The notes under the pieces were generated by a model. It was not told where the DNA came from. It worked only from the letters and a program-made list of their open reading frames with translations, and made no database searches. A stretch of 44,944 nucleotides of DNA from Mesorhizobium sp. (GTDB taxonomy: Bacteria > Pseudomonadota > Alphaproteobacteria > Rhizobiales > Rhizobiaceae), in contig SAQE01000026.1 in assembly GCA_004020545.1 (NCBI GenBank), forward strand, positions 1-44,944, given 5' to 3'. A program made the translations under genes and the position numbers. Below, piece by piece: positions 32,220-40,407 of this stretch. Position 1 is the stretch's first letter; every line of letters begins with the position of its first letter.

Positions 32220-32469
32220 TAGTGCGCTCGACACGGGGCCTGATCCCCCGCCAGGCCGGCGCCGGTGCTTTTGTTGAAACGAAGCGGTGCTGTCGACTGG
32301 ACAAACAGCGCCCTTCTAAATCCCCGTTTGGTGTCGCGGTCACTTAACCATCCAATCCCGCGCACGCTATGAGGAATGCCGTGTATGCGTCCCCCTCGCG
32401 GCAAGGGGAACCTAAGCGGAAAGTGAGGGTTTTCTAATCGAAGGGATAGCAATCGAGGATGCACGAAGA

Positions 32470-32697
32470 ATGGTTGAACTTTTGAGCCTGGAAATGGCAG
32501 TCGCAAGGCTGCGCGCGAAGCGAGCCGAACTCTCCCTTAAGCAGGCAAAGGCCATGCTCTACGACAACCACGGGCTTGCGGTCAGTCTTGCGCTTTGCAG
32601 CCGCATCCGGGTCGGGCAAGCGCGCGCGAGAGCAGCTCGGCGGCGACTTTTGAAAATGGTGCCATCCACAAGCGCATTGAGGGATACGGCGCCATGA
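32470..32697 (+). CDS. Possible small helical protein (75 aa)
   Basis: The frame from ATG 32470 gives a continuous amphipathic helix pattern (SLEMAVARLRAKRAELSLKQ, then a break near NHGLAVSLALC, then RARAARRRLLK). The composition is more protein-like than the opposite strand. The start has only a weak purine-rich site (CGAAGA). No family recognised. Treat as tentative. Confidence 0.35.
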   Translation: MVELLSLEMAVARLRAKRAELSLKQAKAMLYDNHGLAVSLALCSRIRVGQARARAARRRLLKMVPSTSALRDTAP

Positions 32698-32699
32698 TG

Positions 32700-33001
32700 T
32701 TTCCGACATTGTCATGCAAGGCCAAAAACGCCGCGCGGTCTATCACGCCGTAAGGCTGGCGACGATCCACGTCGGGTCGTAAAGCGACTGGATAGGCCGG
32801 TTGGCCGATGAGGTTGAGAAGGCCGCGGCCGTTTTGGAGAGGCAGCGGTTGCCCCTTCTCTGCCGACAAACGCGATGCACCGGGCTTCGTTCCTGCAGCG
32901 GCGATGACAGCTCGCCCTGGAAGGAATGCATGCCGCGCAGCGTATGGAACCAGCGGCCATATTCCCGGCTAGATGCAAGAGGCAAATGCAGGATCGAAGC
33001 T
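32700..33001 (-). pseudogene. Possible unrecognised gene remnant
   Basis: Minus-strand frames show coherent but broken coding character: GRWFHTLRGMHSFQGELSSP in one frame, RPIQSLYDPTWIVASL before a stop, and DRAAFLALHDNVGNIMAPYP in another. The pieces might be one frameshifted gene. I cannot assign a family. Confidence 0.3.
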
Positions 33002-33403
33002 ATGAGCGTGCTTTATCGTGCGGCAAAAATCGCCGAACAGGCTCATGCCGGTCAGACAGACAAGACCGGACAACCCTTCATCGAACATTGCCGCCGGGTT
33101 GCCGACGCCGTCGAAACGATTGATCAGAAGGTTATTGCCTACCTGCATGATGTTCTGGAGAAGGGCGACGGCTGGAATCGCGATCGCCTCGAAAGGATCG
33201 GCCTCGGACCCTCGATTGTATCGGCTGTAGATGCGCTCACCAGAAGATCCGAAGAAGACGATCTCGCTTTCATACGCAGGGCAGCTGCCAATCCGCTGGC
33301 ACTCCCGGTCAAGCGGGCAGACCTTGTCGACAATCTCCGGCAGGCGCGCCAGACTGGAGCCGCGACATCAAAATACCGGGAGGGGTTTGCGAGTCCTGGA
33401 TGA
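33002..33403 (+). CDS. HD-domain phosphohydrolase (SpoT/MESH1-like), apparently frameshifted at the end
   Basis: 133 residues. The opening AKIAEQAHAGQTDKTGQPFI, then EHCRRVADAVETI, supplies the first His, and YLHDVLEKGDGW is the HD pair. This is the layout of the RelA/SpoT hydrolase half and small alarmone or NADPH hydrolases. PVKRADLVDNLRQAR supplies the later conserved Asp. The C-terminus reads KYREGFASPG; dropping one G from the GGGG run near 33383 restores KYREGLRVLDEEFPN and a stop. The catalytic part is intact, so activity may survive. Likely cytoplasmic nucleotide hydrolase. Confidence 0.75.
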   Translation: MSVLYRAAKIAEQAHAGQTDKTGQPFIEHCRRVADAVETIDQKVIAYLHDVLEKGDGWNRDRLERIGLGPSIVSAVDALTRRSEEDDLAFIRRAAANPLALPVKRADLVDNLRQARQTGAATSKYREGFASPG

Positions 33404-33499
33404 AGAGTTTCCCAACTGATGCCTGCCTTTCTGGCAACGGCAAGCCCAGCCTTCGGCATCGACCTGCCGCATCACCACACCGAAGAGCGATGGAAAATG

Positions 33500-33640
33500 T
33501 GTCCGGCAACCGGTTCCTCTGCCTCTCAACACGCCTCCAATGGAGGCGAGGACAGCCGATGCGTTGCCGGAAGGGAATGGATCTTGGCAGTATGAGCCGA
33601 AATGGAATGGCTTTCGTTGCCTCGCCTTCAAGGCGGCCGG
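33500..33640 (+). pseudogene. ligD: Fragment of ATP-dependent DNA ligase around motif I
   Basis: The frame reads PLPLNTPPMEARTADALPEG then WQYEPKWNGFRCLAFKA. This is the start of the adenylation domain; EPKWDGFR normally carries the ligase nucleotidyl Lys. The Lys is kept but the following Asp is Asn. Coding character ends within about 15 codons, where unrelated sequence begins. It could be the missing N-terminal half of one of the C-terminal ligase remnants at 39.8 or 43.7 kb. Confidence 0.7.
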
Positions 33641-33740
33641 ACCAGGCGCCGCGCCAATGCGCATTCGAACAAATCGACGAAACCGCGATCAAAGCGCCCT
33701 CGCCCATGCGGCGGTGATTGCGTCGGCAGTGATCCCGGAA

Positions 33741-34952
33741 TTAAGCCTTGAACGCGAACAGGTCCGCATCCGTATCTTCTCCGCCCTTGATCGACGCCGA
33801 GACGACCTCAGAAGCGATCTGTGAAAAGAGGATGCCATTGCCGCCATAGCCCATCACCGCATGTATGCGAGGATGGTCGGGTAATGCACCGATGATCGGC
33901 AGCCCGGTGCCTATCGCGCCGAACGATCCGCTCCAGGCGAACTCCGCCTTGGTGTCGAGCAACGGGAAAATCCGCTTGAGCTTGTTCGAGAGCTGCGCTG
34001 CCTTTTTGTCTGTTAGTGCGTTGCGGCGCTCTTCATCAGTGAAATCCTCGTCCTCGCCGCCGCAAATCACACGCCCATCGGCCGTCGCACGGACATAGAG
34101 ATACGGGTCGGAGGCTTCCCAGATCATAGCAGCGCCTGGCCAAATCTTTGCTGGTTGTTGCCGGGTCGCGATCGCCCATGTCGAAATGACTTTGTGGCTG
34201 ACGGCCGGCACGACATCGAGCAGCTCATAACCGGTCGTTAGAATGAGATGGCGGGCTGTGATTGTGGGCCCCTGGCGCGTGACTACGACTACGCCAAGCC
34301 GATTGTCCTCGATCGCCATCGCCTCGGCTGGAGCGTACAAGCGCGCCTTTTTGTTGAGCGCGGCCAGCAGCAGACCGGCAGTAAGCTTTCGCGGATCAAG
34401 CGCCAGATTGTCGTGGCTGAGAATGGCGCCGCCACGATCAATGCCGAATTCATCCCGCAACCTTGCACGGATTAGAAACGATGCGCCGATACCGGCTCGC
34501 CGACGTGCCTCAGCTTCCTTGCGCAGGTCCATTGGACCGAGCGTAGTGCCAGCCAGGTAAAGTGACTGGGTGCTCACCTGGCTGCAGCGGATGCAGAGTT
34601 CCGCTATCCGCCCTTCAAGGTTGATCACAGCAAGCCGCGAACGCCGCCATGCCTGCTGGGCAGCAGCGCCGCCGATCATCTTCGACAGCTTCGTCAGCGG
34701 CTGATCGATTTCGAACTGTACCAATGCAGTTGTCGCGGCCGTCGATCCTTGCAGAGGCCCACGCCTGTCGATGCAGATGACGGAAAGCGCATCACGCGTC
34801 AGCGCTTCGGCCATCATAGCGCCGCTGATCCCCATGCCGACGATCAGCACGTCGGATTTCACGTCGCGGGCTAGGCGGCCCATGGGCACGGACGGCGATC
34901 GGTAGGCAGACCAGACAGGAGTTCCGCTTCTAAGATCGAGTTTGCGCTGCAT
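33741..34952 (-). CDS. FAD-dependent oxidoreductase (DadA-like amine/amino-acid oxidase)
   Basis: 403 residues. The dinucleotide-binding site SDVLIVGMGISGAMMAEAL lies at about residues 33-51, followed by an acidic strand end (CIDRRGPLQGSTAATTA). The substrate domain spans about 90-330, and the C-terminal flavin contact is GYGGNGILFSQIASEV. The overall layout is that of the DAO superfamily, which oxidises amines or D-amino acids. The substrate cannot be read from sequence. No operon partner: both neighbours are remnants. The start at 34952 is the only good Met (MQRKLDLRSGTPVW). Confidence 0.88.
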   Translation of the reverse strand: MQRKLDLRSGTPVWSAYRSPSVPMGRLARDVKSDVLIVGMGISGAMMAEALTRDALSVICIDRRGPLQGSTAATTALVQFEIDQPLTKLSKMIGGAAAQQAWRRSRLAVINLEGRIAELCIRCSQVSTQSLYLAGTTLGPMDLRKEAEARRRAGIGASFLIRARLRDEFGIDRGGAILSHDNLALDPRKLTAGLLLAALNKKARLYAPAEAMAIEDNRLGVVVVTRQGPTITARHLILTTGYELLDVVPAVSHKVISTWAIATRQQPAKIWPGAAMIWEASDPYLYVRATADGRVICGGEDEDFTDEERRNALTDKKAAQLSNKLKRIFPLLDTKAEFAWSGSFGAIGTGLPIIGALPDHPRIHAVMGYGGNGILFSQIASEVVSASIKGGEDTDADLFAFKA

Positions 34953-35091
34953 GGAACCCCCGACTTCCCTACCATAAGTCGGTCGAAGCCTTGCCGTTCC
35001 ACCGTCCCCGATCAGAGGACGGAAGAACCGGCCGGGTGGGCGGGTTCATCCATCGAGCTAACCGCACGAAGCATCAATCGTCGGAGACTTT

Positions 35092-35375
35092 ATGGAACCG
35101 CGTGACAAGCAAAGATCCCTGCAGCAGGACGAGGTCGAGGCCCCCGACCATCGAACACCAAGACTGGGACGCCCTGGAAGGCAGCAAGGTGCTTCCAGAC
35201 AGCGTCGTCGCGGAAAACGACACGCCGGACACTTGGGAAACAGAAGGAACGCTTCCCGAAGAAGACGACGACAACGCCACCAGAACAGCGACAAAGCCCT
35301 GCCCAACGAGGAAGAGGAGTGCGAGCTGTCACGAGAGCCGTCCAGGAAGGGAACTGGTTCGACGAGGTTTGGTAC
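35092..35375 (+). pseudogene. Frameshifted small acidic gene
   Basis: Three frames together read MEPRDKQRSLQQDEVEAPDH, then WDALEGSKVLPDSVVAENDT and WETEGTLPEEDDDNA, then LPNEEEECELSREPSRKGT. Rhizobial small acidic proteins of this type end in a SR(D/E)PS(K/R)EG motif. At least two frameshifts break the gene. It runs directly into the alkB remnant, so both decayed together. Confidence 0.5.
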
Positions 35376-35565
35376 AATGTTTGCGGCGCCCGCCGCCCAA
35401 AGCGATCTTTTCGGCGGCCACAACTTTCCGAAAGGCTTCCGCTATCAACCGGTACTGAGACCCGTGACGAAGCAGCCGAAGCGGTCAGCCTCGATTTCCA
35501 GGGCCATCTTGCCAACCGGCAGATTGTCAGCTTCGGCCTGCGCTACGACTGCGGTCTAGGTCAGG
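35376..35565 (+). pseudogene. alkB: Remnant of AlkB-type 2-oxoglutarate dioxygenase N-terminus
   Basis: One frame gives SDLFGGHNFPKGFRYQPVL. The next gives RDEAAEAVSLDFQGHLANRQ then IVSFGLRYDCG. These match the beginning of rhizobial AlkB proteins (DLFG, P-GF-Y, VSFGW-YD). The Fe-binding HxD...H part is absent. The remnant ends abruptly where a minus-strand dehydrogenase remnant begins, which marks a recombination junction near 35566. Confidence 0.65.
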
Positions 35566-35790
35566 TCGTGGACGCACCGACCAGTACCGAACTTCCGACG
35601 GCGACGCCAACCGGACGACCTCGCGCCTCGCCCTTGTCGTTGAGGAAGCCGGTCACCACGTCCCGCGCCTTCCCGTTCGGGTGACCGCCGGTGAAAGGTA
35701 CGAAGACGACGCTGTAGACGTTGAAGCGCTGGCGGTTCCAACTGCCGTGTTCGCCGACGAAGACGGCGCCGCTAGGGACTGCGGCTGCCA
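35566..35790 (-). pseudogene. C-terminal remnant of a PQQ-dependent sugar (sorbosone-type) dehydrogenase
   Basis: The minus strand reads SGAVFVGEHGSWNRQRFNVY then SVVFVPFTGGHPNGKARDVV, TGFLNDKGEARGRPVGVAV. HGSWNR and GRPVGVAV are hallmark segments of the beta-propeller sorbosone/glucose dehydrogenases. Only about 75 codons remain and both ends are lost. A separate short minus frame just upstream (FHRKVPPPQKFVPGEP) may be another piece. Confidence 0.7.
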
Positions 35791-35950
35791 GGGTGAAATG
35801 GCTTCACATACGGCTCCCCTGGAACAAATTTTTGTGGCGGCGGAACTTTCCGATGAAATGGAGGTTCGAGCGCCATAGGGACGAACTGGGCTACTCCTAC
35901 CTGTGGCGCGCTTTGCAGCAGGCAGAGCGGCTCACAAATAGGAGACGGCC

Positions 35951-36415
35951 ATGAAACACCAAACACGCGAAGAACTAAATGCAGTCGCGGAGATCGATGC
36001 AGCCTGCCCGGCAATGACGCGAAGCCAGCGATTGGAACACTGGGCCGCACTTCTCGAGCGCGATCCCGACCGGTGCCTGGGAGCACTGCCCGGCACCGAG
36101 TACATGAGGGCGGATGTACGAGACAAAGCACAATGTACCGAATCTCCGCTTAGCATCGCTTTCGCTGATCCAATCTTGCACGCGCAGGGTCTGAAGAGCG
36201 ACACCTATGGCGAGGCACGGCGTTTCTTCGAACTATCGGAATGGCAGCTGCATGCCATTGTTTGCCATTGTCATGTCGGCGCCACCATGAAAGCCGGCTG
36301 GGTTGCCGTGCAGGTCCGGGCCGCCACCAACGAAGATGGAAAGCTTTTCAGCAAACTGCGGGAGACGATCGCTGGTTGGCCAGCAATTCGCCTTTTCGCT
36401 CACGCCAGGGAATAG
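35951..36415 (+). CDS. Hypothetical protein (154 aa)
   Basis: ATG 35951 follows TAGGAGAC. The product has MKHQTREELNAVAEIDAACP, then RLEHWAALLERDPDRCLGAL and a second domain with FELSEWQLHAIVCHCHVGAT. The Cys-His-Cys-His cluster in VCHCHVG could bind metal, although other interpretations are possible. Similar proteins occur in rhizobia under the label hypothetical. It is a single plus-strand gene among remnants. The C-terminal strand-helix pair (KLRETIAGWPAIRLF) completes the domain. No signal peptide. Confidence 0.65.
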   Translation: MKHQTREELNAVAEIDAACPAMTRSQRLEHWAALLERDPDRCLGALPGTEYMRADVRDKAQCTESPLSIAFADPILHAQGLKSDTYGEARRFFELSEWQLHAIVCHCHVGATMKAGWVAVQVRAATNEDGKLFSKLRETIAGWPAIRLFAHARE

Positions 36416-36602
36416 TCGAAGCTGCGGTTGCAGCTCGACCGTTATCTGCTTTTCGGGATGTCCCTGACGCCCGATCTCAGCATCCGACGCGGCGTGTCTC
36501 AGTTTGAAATTTCGACTCATTAAAATTGGAACCGAGAACGCTCCTGTGAATTGATCCACCAAGCGGTCGATTTTCTTCAGGATGTGGCCGCCTCAAGCAG
36601 CA

Positions 36603-36648
36603 AAAGCCCGTCGCCAACGTTCCCCACAATAGGCGGCGGGCTTTCTTT
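36603..36648 (+). terminator. Intrinsic terminator
   Basis: AAAGCCCGTCGCC (36603-36615), sixteen-base loop, GGCGGCGGGCTTT (36632-36644), then CTTT. The 13-base stem has one G-T wobble. It could end a transcript from the 154-aa gene or an unseen small RNA. Confidence 0.7.
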
Positions 36649-36915
36649 ATGTGCCGGTCGAATGCAGAATGTGGACGCGGCCCAAAACTCAAACGCGATG
36701 AAGCTATTTGTTTTCGAAGCGCTCAAAGCGTGGCTTCACGCTCCACGAAAAGGGATTGGCGCCCGCCACGTTTCTGGGCGGCTTCCCAATCGTACAACCC
36801 TTCCCGATGGTGATCGCAGGTCCGTGGTATGCCCCGATGATGATTAACCGCCCCTGCACGGGACAGCGGGTTTTGGGGGAAAAACTCTACGGAATCGAAA
36901 CAACAGCTTGCCATT

Positions 36916-37089
36916 GTGGATGGGCTCGAATCCACTGGTACCCTCGGCAACTTTCGCGTTCTTATCGATGTGGCCCTTGAAGCTGGCGACTCATCCGTTG
37001 AAGCTATGGTCTGTATGAAGGCAACGGAACTTGCTCTGCCACTGAGCCAATATCTCGACGACCGTTTCGTCCCACAATGGCAGCGATAG
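36916..37089 (+). CDS. Possible small protein or gene fragment (57 aa)
   Basis: The frame, open without ATG from about 36845, reads VDGLESTGTLGNFRVLIDVA then EAGDSSVEAMVCMKATELAL and LSQYLDDRFVPQW before a TAG. The helical composition is protein-like, but no good start or ribosome binding site exists. GTG 36916 is used for the coordinates. It may be the tail of a longer lost gene. Family unknown. Confidence 0.35.
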   Translation: MDGLESTGTLGNFRVLIDVALEAGDSSVEAMVCMKATELALPLSQYLDDRFVPQWQR

Positions 37090-37218
37090 GTTCATGAAAA
37101 ACCCGCGCCACATTTGAAGGTCGTGAGCGCGGGCCAGCTAATGTTGCAATGTTGCCTACGCAGGAGCCATAGCAGCGGCCCCATACGCTCGTATGAAACT
37201 GTTAGAAGCGGCTAAAAT

Positions 37219-37960
37219 TCAGCGAAGAGATGCCGATTTCCGGCTAGCCTTAGGCTGCTGTTTGATGCCCTCTTTGGCAAGGCTCTTGCGAAGCATCGAT
37301 GCGAGATCGACAACGTTCTCCTTCGGCTTGGGCGCCGGCTTCGGAGGCTTCTTGCCCTTGCGCTCGGCATCGATCATCGCAATCAACGTCGAATTTCGTC
37401 ACCTTTTTGTCGATCAGGAGTTCCACGATCTCAAGGAGATCCTTGTCGTATCCGGCGCTTTTCAGATCGTCGAAGACGCTGCGTTCCGAGATCATTTCAT
37501 TGTGGCTACGAAGTTCGGTCAACAGCATTCCTTTCCCGAAAGGCTGGATCCCGACCTCGCGGCCGCGCTGTAGAGCACCACGGAAAAGGCTTCGACCGCG
37601 GCGCCGTCGGCGGGATAACGGGTTTCTCAAGATAGCGGGTGTCGATTTCGTCGAGCGCCACGAATTCCTCGACTTCCAGCTTATGCGCCGAGGTCAGCTT
37701 CAGCTTCTTGATTTCGTCGGGCTCGATCTCGATGAAGTCGCCCTTCTCAACCTCGCAGCCTTTAATCTGATCTTCCGAATCGACGACATCGCCGGTCTCT
37801 TCGTCAACATATGCGCTCTTCACCGGGAGCCGGTCTTCCCGGTTGAGAATCTTGAAGTGGATCTTCGAGGCTTCGCTGGTTGCACCAACCAGCTTCACGC
37901 CGCACGACACCGATCCTACCTTCAGGAATCCCTTCCAAACCGTAGCGCTGCAATGGCTAT
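37219..37960 (-). pseudogene. ku: Decayed ku gene
   Basis: Pieces in two frames align with the intact Ku at 40408-41232: VWKGFLKVGSVSCGVKLVGA, IEPDEIKKLKLTSAHKLEVE, then after a shift VGIQPFGKGMLLTELRSHNE and NVVDLASMLRKSLAKEG. There is a short deletion after RYLEKP, about 50 missing bases that covered LREAMKRKHVAAR, and about 30 missing near KKVTKFD. The start codon is ATA-like. It is on the opposite strand to the intact copy, 3 kb away. Confidence 0.85.
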
Positions 37961-38198
37961 TCCTCGTGCTTGCAACCAAAGGCGTCGGTGGCCTTTGCCC
38001 CGATCGCGGGCGGACGGCTCGTCCGCCGATTTCTTCAGCTACAGCAGTCAGCGCTCGGGAGAGATTGAGCAGCTTTTTGGTGTTCGAACGACCGCGCACG
38101 CCGCTGGAGGATCCAGACGCACCTATTTCGTTCGGGGATGACTGCACCTTCGCTGACCAGAGCCGCGTCTGCGGCGGCGTCAGCGGGAAGCATGATCG

Positions 38199-38498
38199 TC
38201 ATTGATGCGCTCTTGTTCTCGCCGCCTTCTTGGCTGACGCCGATCGTTCGGAGGCCGAGCGATTGGCTGAGGCAGCGCCACCCTTCCTTCCGCCCTTATG
38301 AGCGGCTGGATTTCCGGTGTGCTTGCCCCTGCCGGAGCCGCCTTCCTTTTTGCCACCGCCATCGTCCTTGTTGACGGTCGCCCAGGCGCGCCGCTCGGCC
38401 TCCTTTTCCGAAATACCGCGCTTCTCGTAACCTTCGGCGATATGATCGGCCTTGCGTTCCTGCTTGTCGGTGTATTTCGACTTGTCTCCGCGTGGCAT
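38199..38498 (-). CDS. Basic Gly/Lys-rich small protein, annotated elsewhere as plasmid stabilization protein (99 aa)
   Basis: The sequence MPRGDKSKYTDKQERKADHI, then GYEKRGISEKEAERRAWATV and a Gly/Lys tail (GGSGRGKHTGNPAAHKGGRK), matches a widespread rhizobial protein that databases often label plasmid stabilization protein, on weak grounds. The tail is disordered and Lys/Arg-rich, suggesting nucleic-acid binding. It is third in a minus-strand group (38999-38199) behind an EcfG-like promoter, so stress-regulated expression is likely. Confidence 0.75.
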   Translation of the reverse strand: MPRGDKSKYTDKQERKADHIAEGYEKRGISEKEAERRAWATVNKDDGGGKKEGGSGRGKHTGNPAAHKGGRKGGAASANRSASERSASAKKAARTRAHQ

Positions 38499-38507
38499 GC
38501 ATGCCTC

Positions 38508-38705
38508 CTATTTATTTCGTTTCGTTTTCAACGCATCTCCGAGATCGCGTTTGTCAGGATCCTTGAGGTTTTCGCCGGCGGCATCGCGATCTTCGTCCGG
38601 ATCGTCTTTGGCTGGCAGATAGCCCGGAGGCCGGTTTTCCGGCGGGCCCTCCCAGCGCGGTTTCTGTTCGGTGGTGCCTGGAGCACCGTGGCGCGGGGTA
38701 GTCAT
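38508..38705 (-). CDS. Small hypothetical protein (65 aa)
   Basis: MTTPRHGAPGTTEQKPRWEG opens a Pro/Gly-rich, charged peptide that ends DLGDALKTKRNK. It is probably disordered. It lies between the PRC-barrel gene (9 bases upstream) and the basic protein gene (9 bases downstream), in one transcription unit. Similar small proteins beside PRC-barrel genes are familiar in rhizobia. AGGAGG precedes the ATG (plus-strand CCTCCT). Confidence 0.6.
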   Translation of the reverse strand: MTTPRHGAPGTTEQKPRWEGPPENRPPGYLPAKDDPDEDRDAAGENLKDPDKRDLGDALKTKRNK

Positions 38706-38714
38706 ATTGACCTC

Positions 38715-38999
38715 CTAATCGCGGTGTTCCGGCATGCTCTTGAGTTGATCCTTCGTCCACGACGTCGCGGCGTGCACGCCGCCATCTTCGTCGCGCATGA
38801 AGTCGAGCTGGTTTATGGCAACGGCAACAGGCTTCGCGCCAATGCCGAGGAAGCCGCCGACATCGATGACGACCTGGCTACCATGGACATGATCGACAGA
38901 GCCGATCTTCTCGTCCTGGGGTCCGTATATAGTTGCGCCTTCGAGAATGTCCGGGGTGAGTTCGGCGTTTGTTAGCCTTACGTGATTTGTATGGTCCAT
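38715..38999 (-). CDS. PRC-barrel domain protein (94 aa)
   Basis: The core is a PRC barrel: LEGATIYGPQDEKIGSVDHV, then SQVVIDVGGFLGIGAKPVAV, then LDFMRDEDGG and SWTKDQLKSMPEH. The GGFLGIG(A/E)K element is shared with the double-PRC protein at 42696. The start at 38999 is preferred to 39008 because GCGGAG is nine bases before it. No signal peptide, so it should be cytoplasmic. It heads a three-gene operon behind an EcfG-like promoter and is a likely general-stress protein. Confidence 0.85.
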   Translation of the reverse strand: MDHTNHVRLTNAELTPDILEGATIYGPQDEKIGSVDHVHGSQVVIDVGGFLGIGAKPVAVAINQLDFMRDEDGGVHAATSWTKDQLKSMPEHRD

Positions 39000-39030
39000 G
39001 GCTCGCATCTCCGCTGGGTGAGATTCAAAT

Positions 39031-39055
39031 AACCGGCGGAGGGAGAAACAGTTCC
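39031..39055 (-). promoter_or_regulatory. EcfG-like promoter
   Basis: Minus-strand GGAAC, sixteen bases, GGTT. The -35 is exact; the -10 differs from CGTT at one base. It lies 31 bases upstream of the PRC-barrel start at 38999. Confidence 0.65.
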
Positions 39056-39384
39056 GCCCCTACGAAGGGACGACAGGGGCCAAATTTCCGTGGCGGGCGA
39101 GGATTGACCGGCCGGGCATTTCAGTGAGCGGTCCTATCGCGCGAGTCCGCTACAGCCTTGCTATCGGGTGAACCGCATTCTCGCAGCGATGGTGCTAGCA
39201 ACACCAGCAGGCCCTCGAGAGTGGCGGCCCTGCTAATGTTGCCGTATGCACGGCCTGTTCCGAAGCGACACCTGCCTCGGACAAGCCCGTGCGAGAGCCA
39301 CGAGTTTCCAGATTTGTCTTCCCAACTCACAATGCTTGGAAGACCTCCTAGCGGTCTTGAAGACGCGACGACTTTTTCTATGCC

Positions 39385-39810
39385 ATGATCAAGGCGCAGG
39401 CCTATGCAGATTTTATGTCAAGAACCGTGGTTGTGGCGATTGCCGTAGTTCGCGCGCTGATCCTCGCATCAGTGAATCTCGATTTGAACCCCGCCTATTT
39501 CAACAGAGGGTTCAACCGACCTAAAAATATCGTGACCGCCGCCGCGCTCACGGTTGTCCCCATAGTATTGACGGCTGCAGGCGATGACCTTCGATTCTCT
39601 CTTCTCGACTTCGCTCTGTTATGGCCCAGCGGCCCAGATGCCGGCTGGTCGTTCACGCTTCCCATTATATTTCCATTGGCGGCAATCGCATCGCTCTATG
39701 TCTTAGGCGCCATTCCGGCTTTGGCAGCGGAGCGGGCGCGCTCGCCCTTTGCGTTTTCGGCAAGCCCTACTGTTCGACGCCGGCTGGGTCGCATTGGTGG
39801 GAGCCTTGGT
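39385..39810 (+). CDS. Possible membrane protein, truncated and fused into ligase debris
   Basis: The frame from ATG 39385 encodes three to four hydrophobic stretches: TVVVAIAVVRALILASVNLD, then NIVTAAALTVVPIVLTAAG and LPIIFPLAAIASLYVLGAIP. It would be an inner-membrane protein of about 120 residues. Beyond about 39740 the frame runs out of coding character and enters the ligase remnant, so the natural C-terminus is lost. No family recognised and no good ribosome binding site. Confidence 0.35.
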
Positions 39811-39811
39811 G

Positions 39812-40200
39812 AGCCGGCGACGCCGTCTACCACCTGGCTTGCGAAGCGGGCCTGGAAGGCATCGTCTCGAAACGGCTGGACAGCGTCTACCGCAGCGGTT
39901 CGACGATGAACTGGCGCAAGATCAAGTGCTATGTCGAGAAGGAGATGGACATCATCGGCGTGAAGCGCGAGACGGGGAAGCCGGCTATGGTGCTGATGGC
40001 CGACAACGGCCGCTATTGGGCGGCGCGTTCGTCACGTTCAAAGCGGACAAACGGCAGGCCCTATGGGACCGCGTGAAGGCCAAGACCGGCGCGCCGCCGC
40101 CGAAGGTCTTGACTAAGGAAAAGGCCGAATGGCAAGCCCGGCCTAGTCGGTCGGGTGAAGTTCTTGAAGGGCGAGGAGAAGCTTCGCCAGCTTGAAAGGT
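39812..40200 (+). pseudogene. ligD: Remnant of LigD-type ligase, motif IV to C-terminus
   Basis: Successive frames give DAVYHLACEAGLEGIVSKRL then YRSGSTMNWRKIKCYVEKEM, DIIGVKRETGKPAMVLMADN, then GAFVTFKADKRQALWDRVKA and, after another shift, KPGLVGRVKFLKGEEKLRQL. EGIVSK is ligase motif IV and WRKIKC motif V. At least two frameshifts are present and the motif I half is missing. It lies 200 bases upstream of the intact ku gene on the same strand, where a working ligD partner might once have stood. Confidence 0.85.
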
Positions 40201-40355
40201 AGGCTAGCAAACCTGGCCCCGCTGGGTAGCCCGGTCCTGCGAATCCTGTGTTACCCAAGATAATCAGGCCGGGCTATTCAGCCTACGCAACCGACAACGC
40301 CTTGTGCAGGCGACTCCACGCCTGCTGAAGGACTTTGGAAGAAAACTCGACGGCT

Positions 40356-40380
40356 GGAACCACGCTCGGCGCCAGATGTT
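40356..40380 (+). promoter_or_regulatory. EcfG-like promoter upstream of ku
   Basis: GGAAC, sixteen bases, TGTT. The -35 is exact and the -10 differs at one base from CGTT. It ends 27 bases before the ku start (40408). Confidence 0.55.
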
Positions 40381-40407
40381 CCATCAGAATGATCACGGGA
40401 TTGTAAC

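Larger units (their letters stand above)
36416..37090. other. Intergenic region with terminator and one gene scrap
   Basis: Up to 36600 no gene is seen. A terminator hairpin lies at 36603-36648. The stretch 36660-36915 has no convincing frame on either strand. A short coherent plus-strand frame lies at its end and is listed separately. Confidence 0.35.

Noticed and set aside
36531-36560. GGAAC upstream of the 36.6 kb terminator as an EcfG promoter
   Set aside because: At N16 the following bases are AATT, a poor -10.
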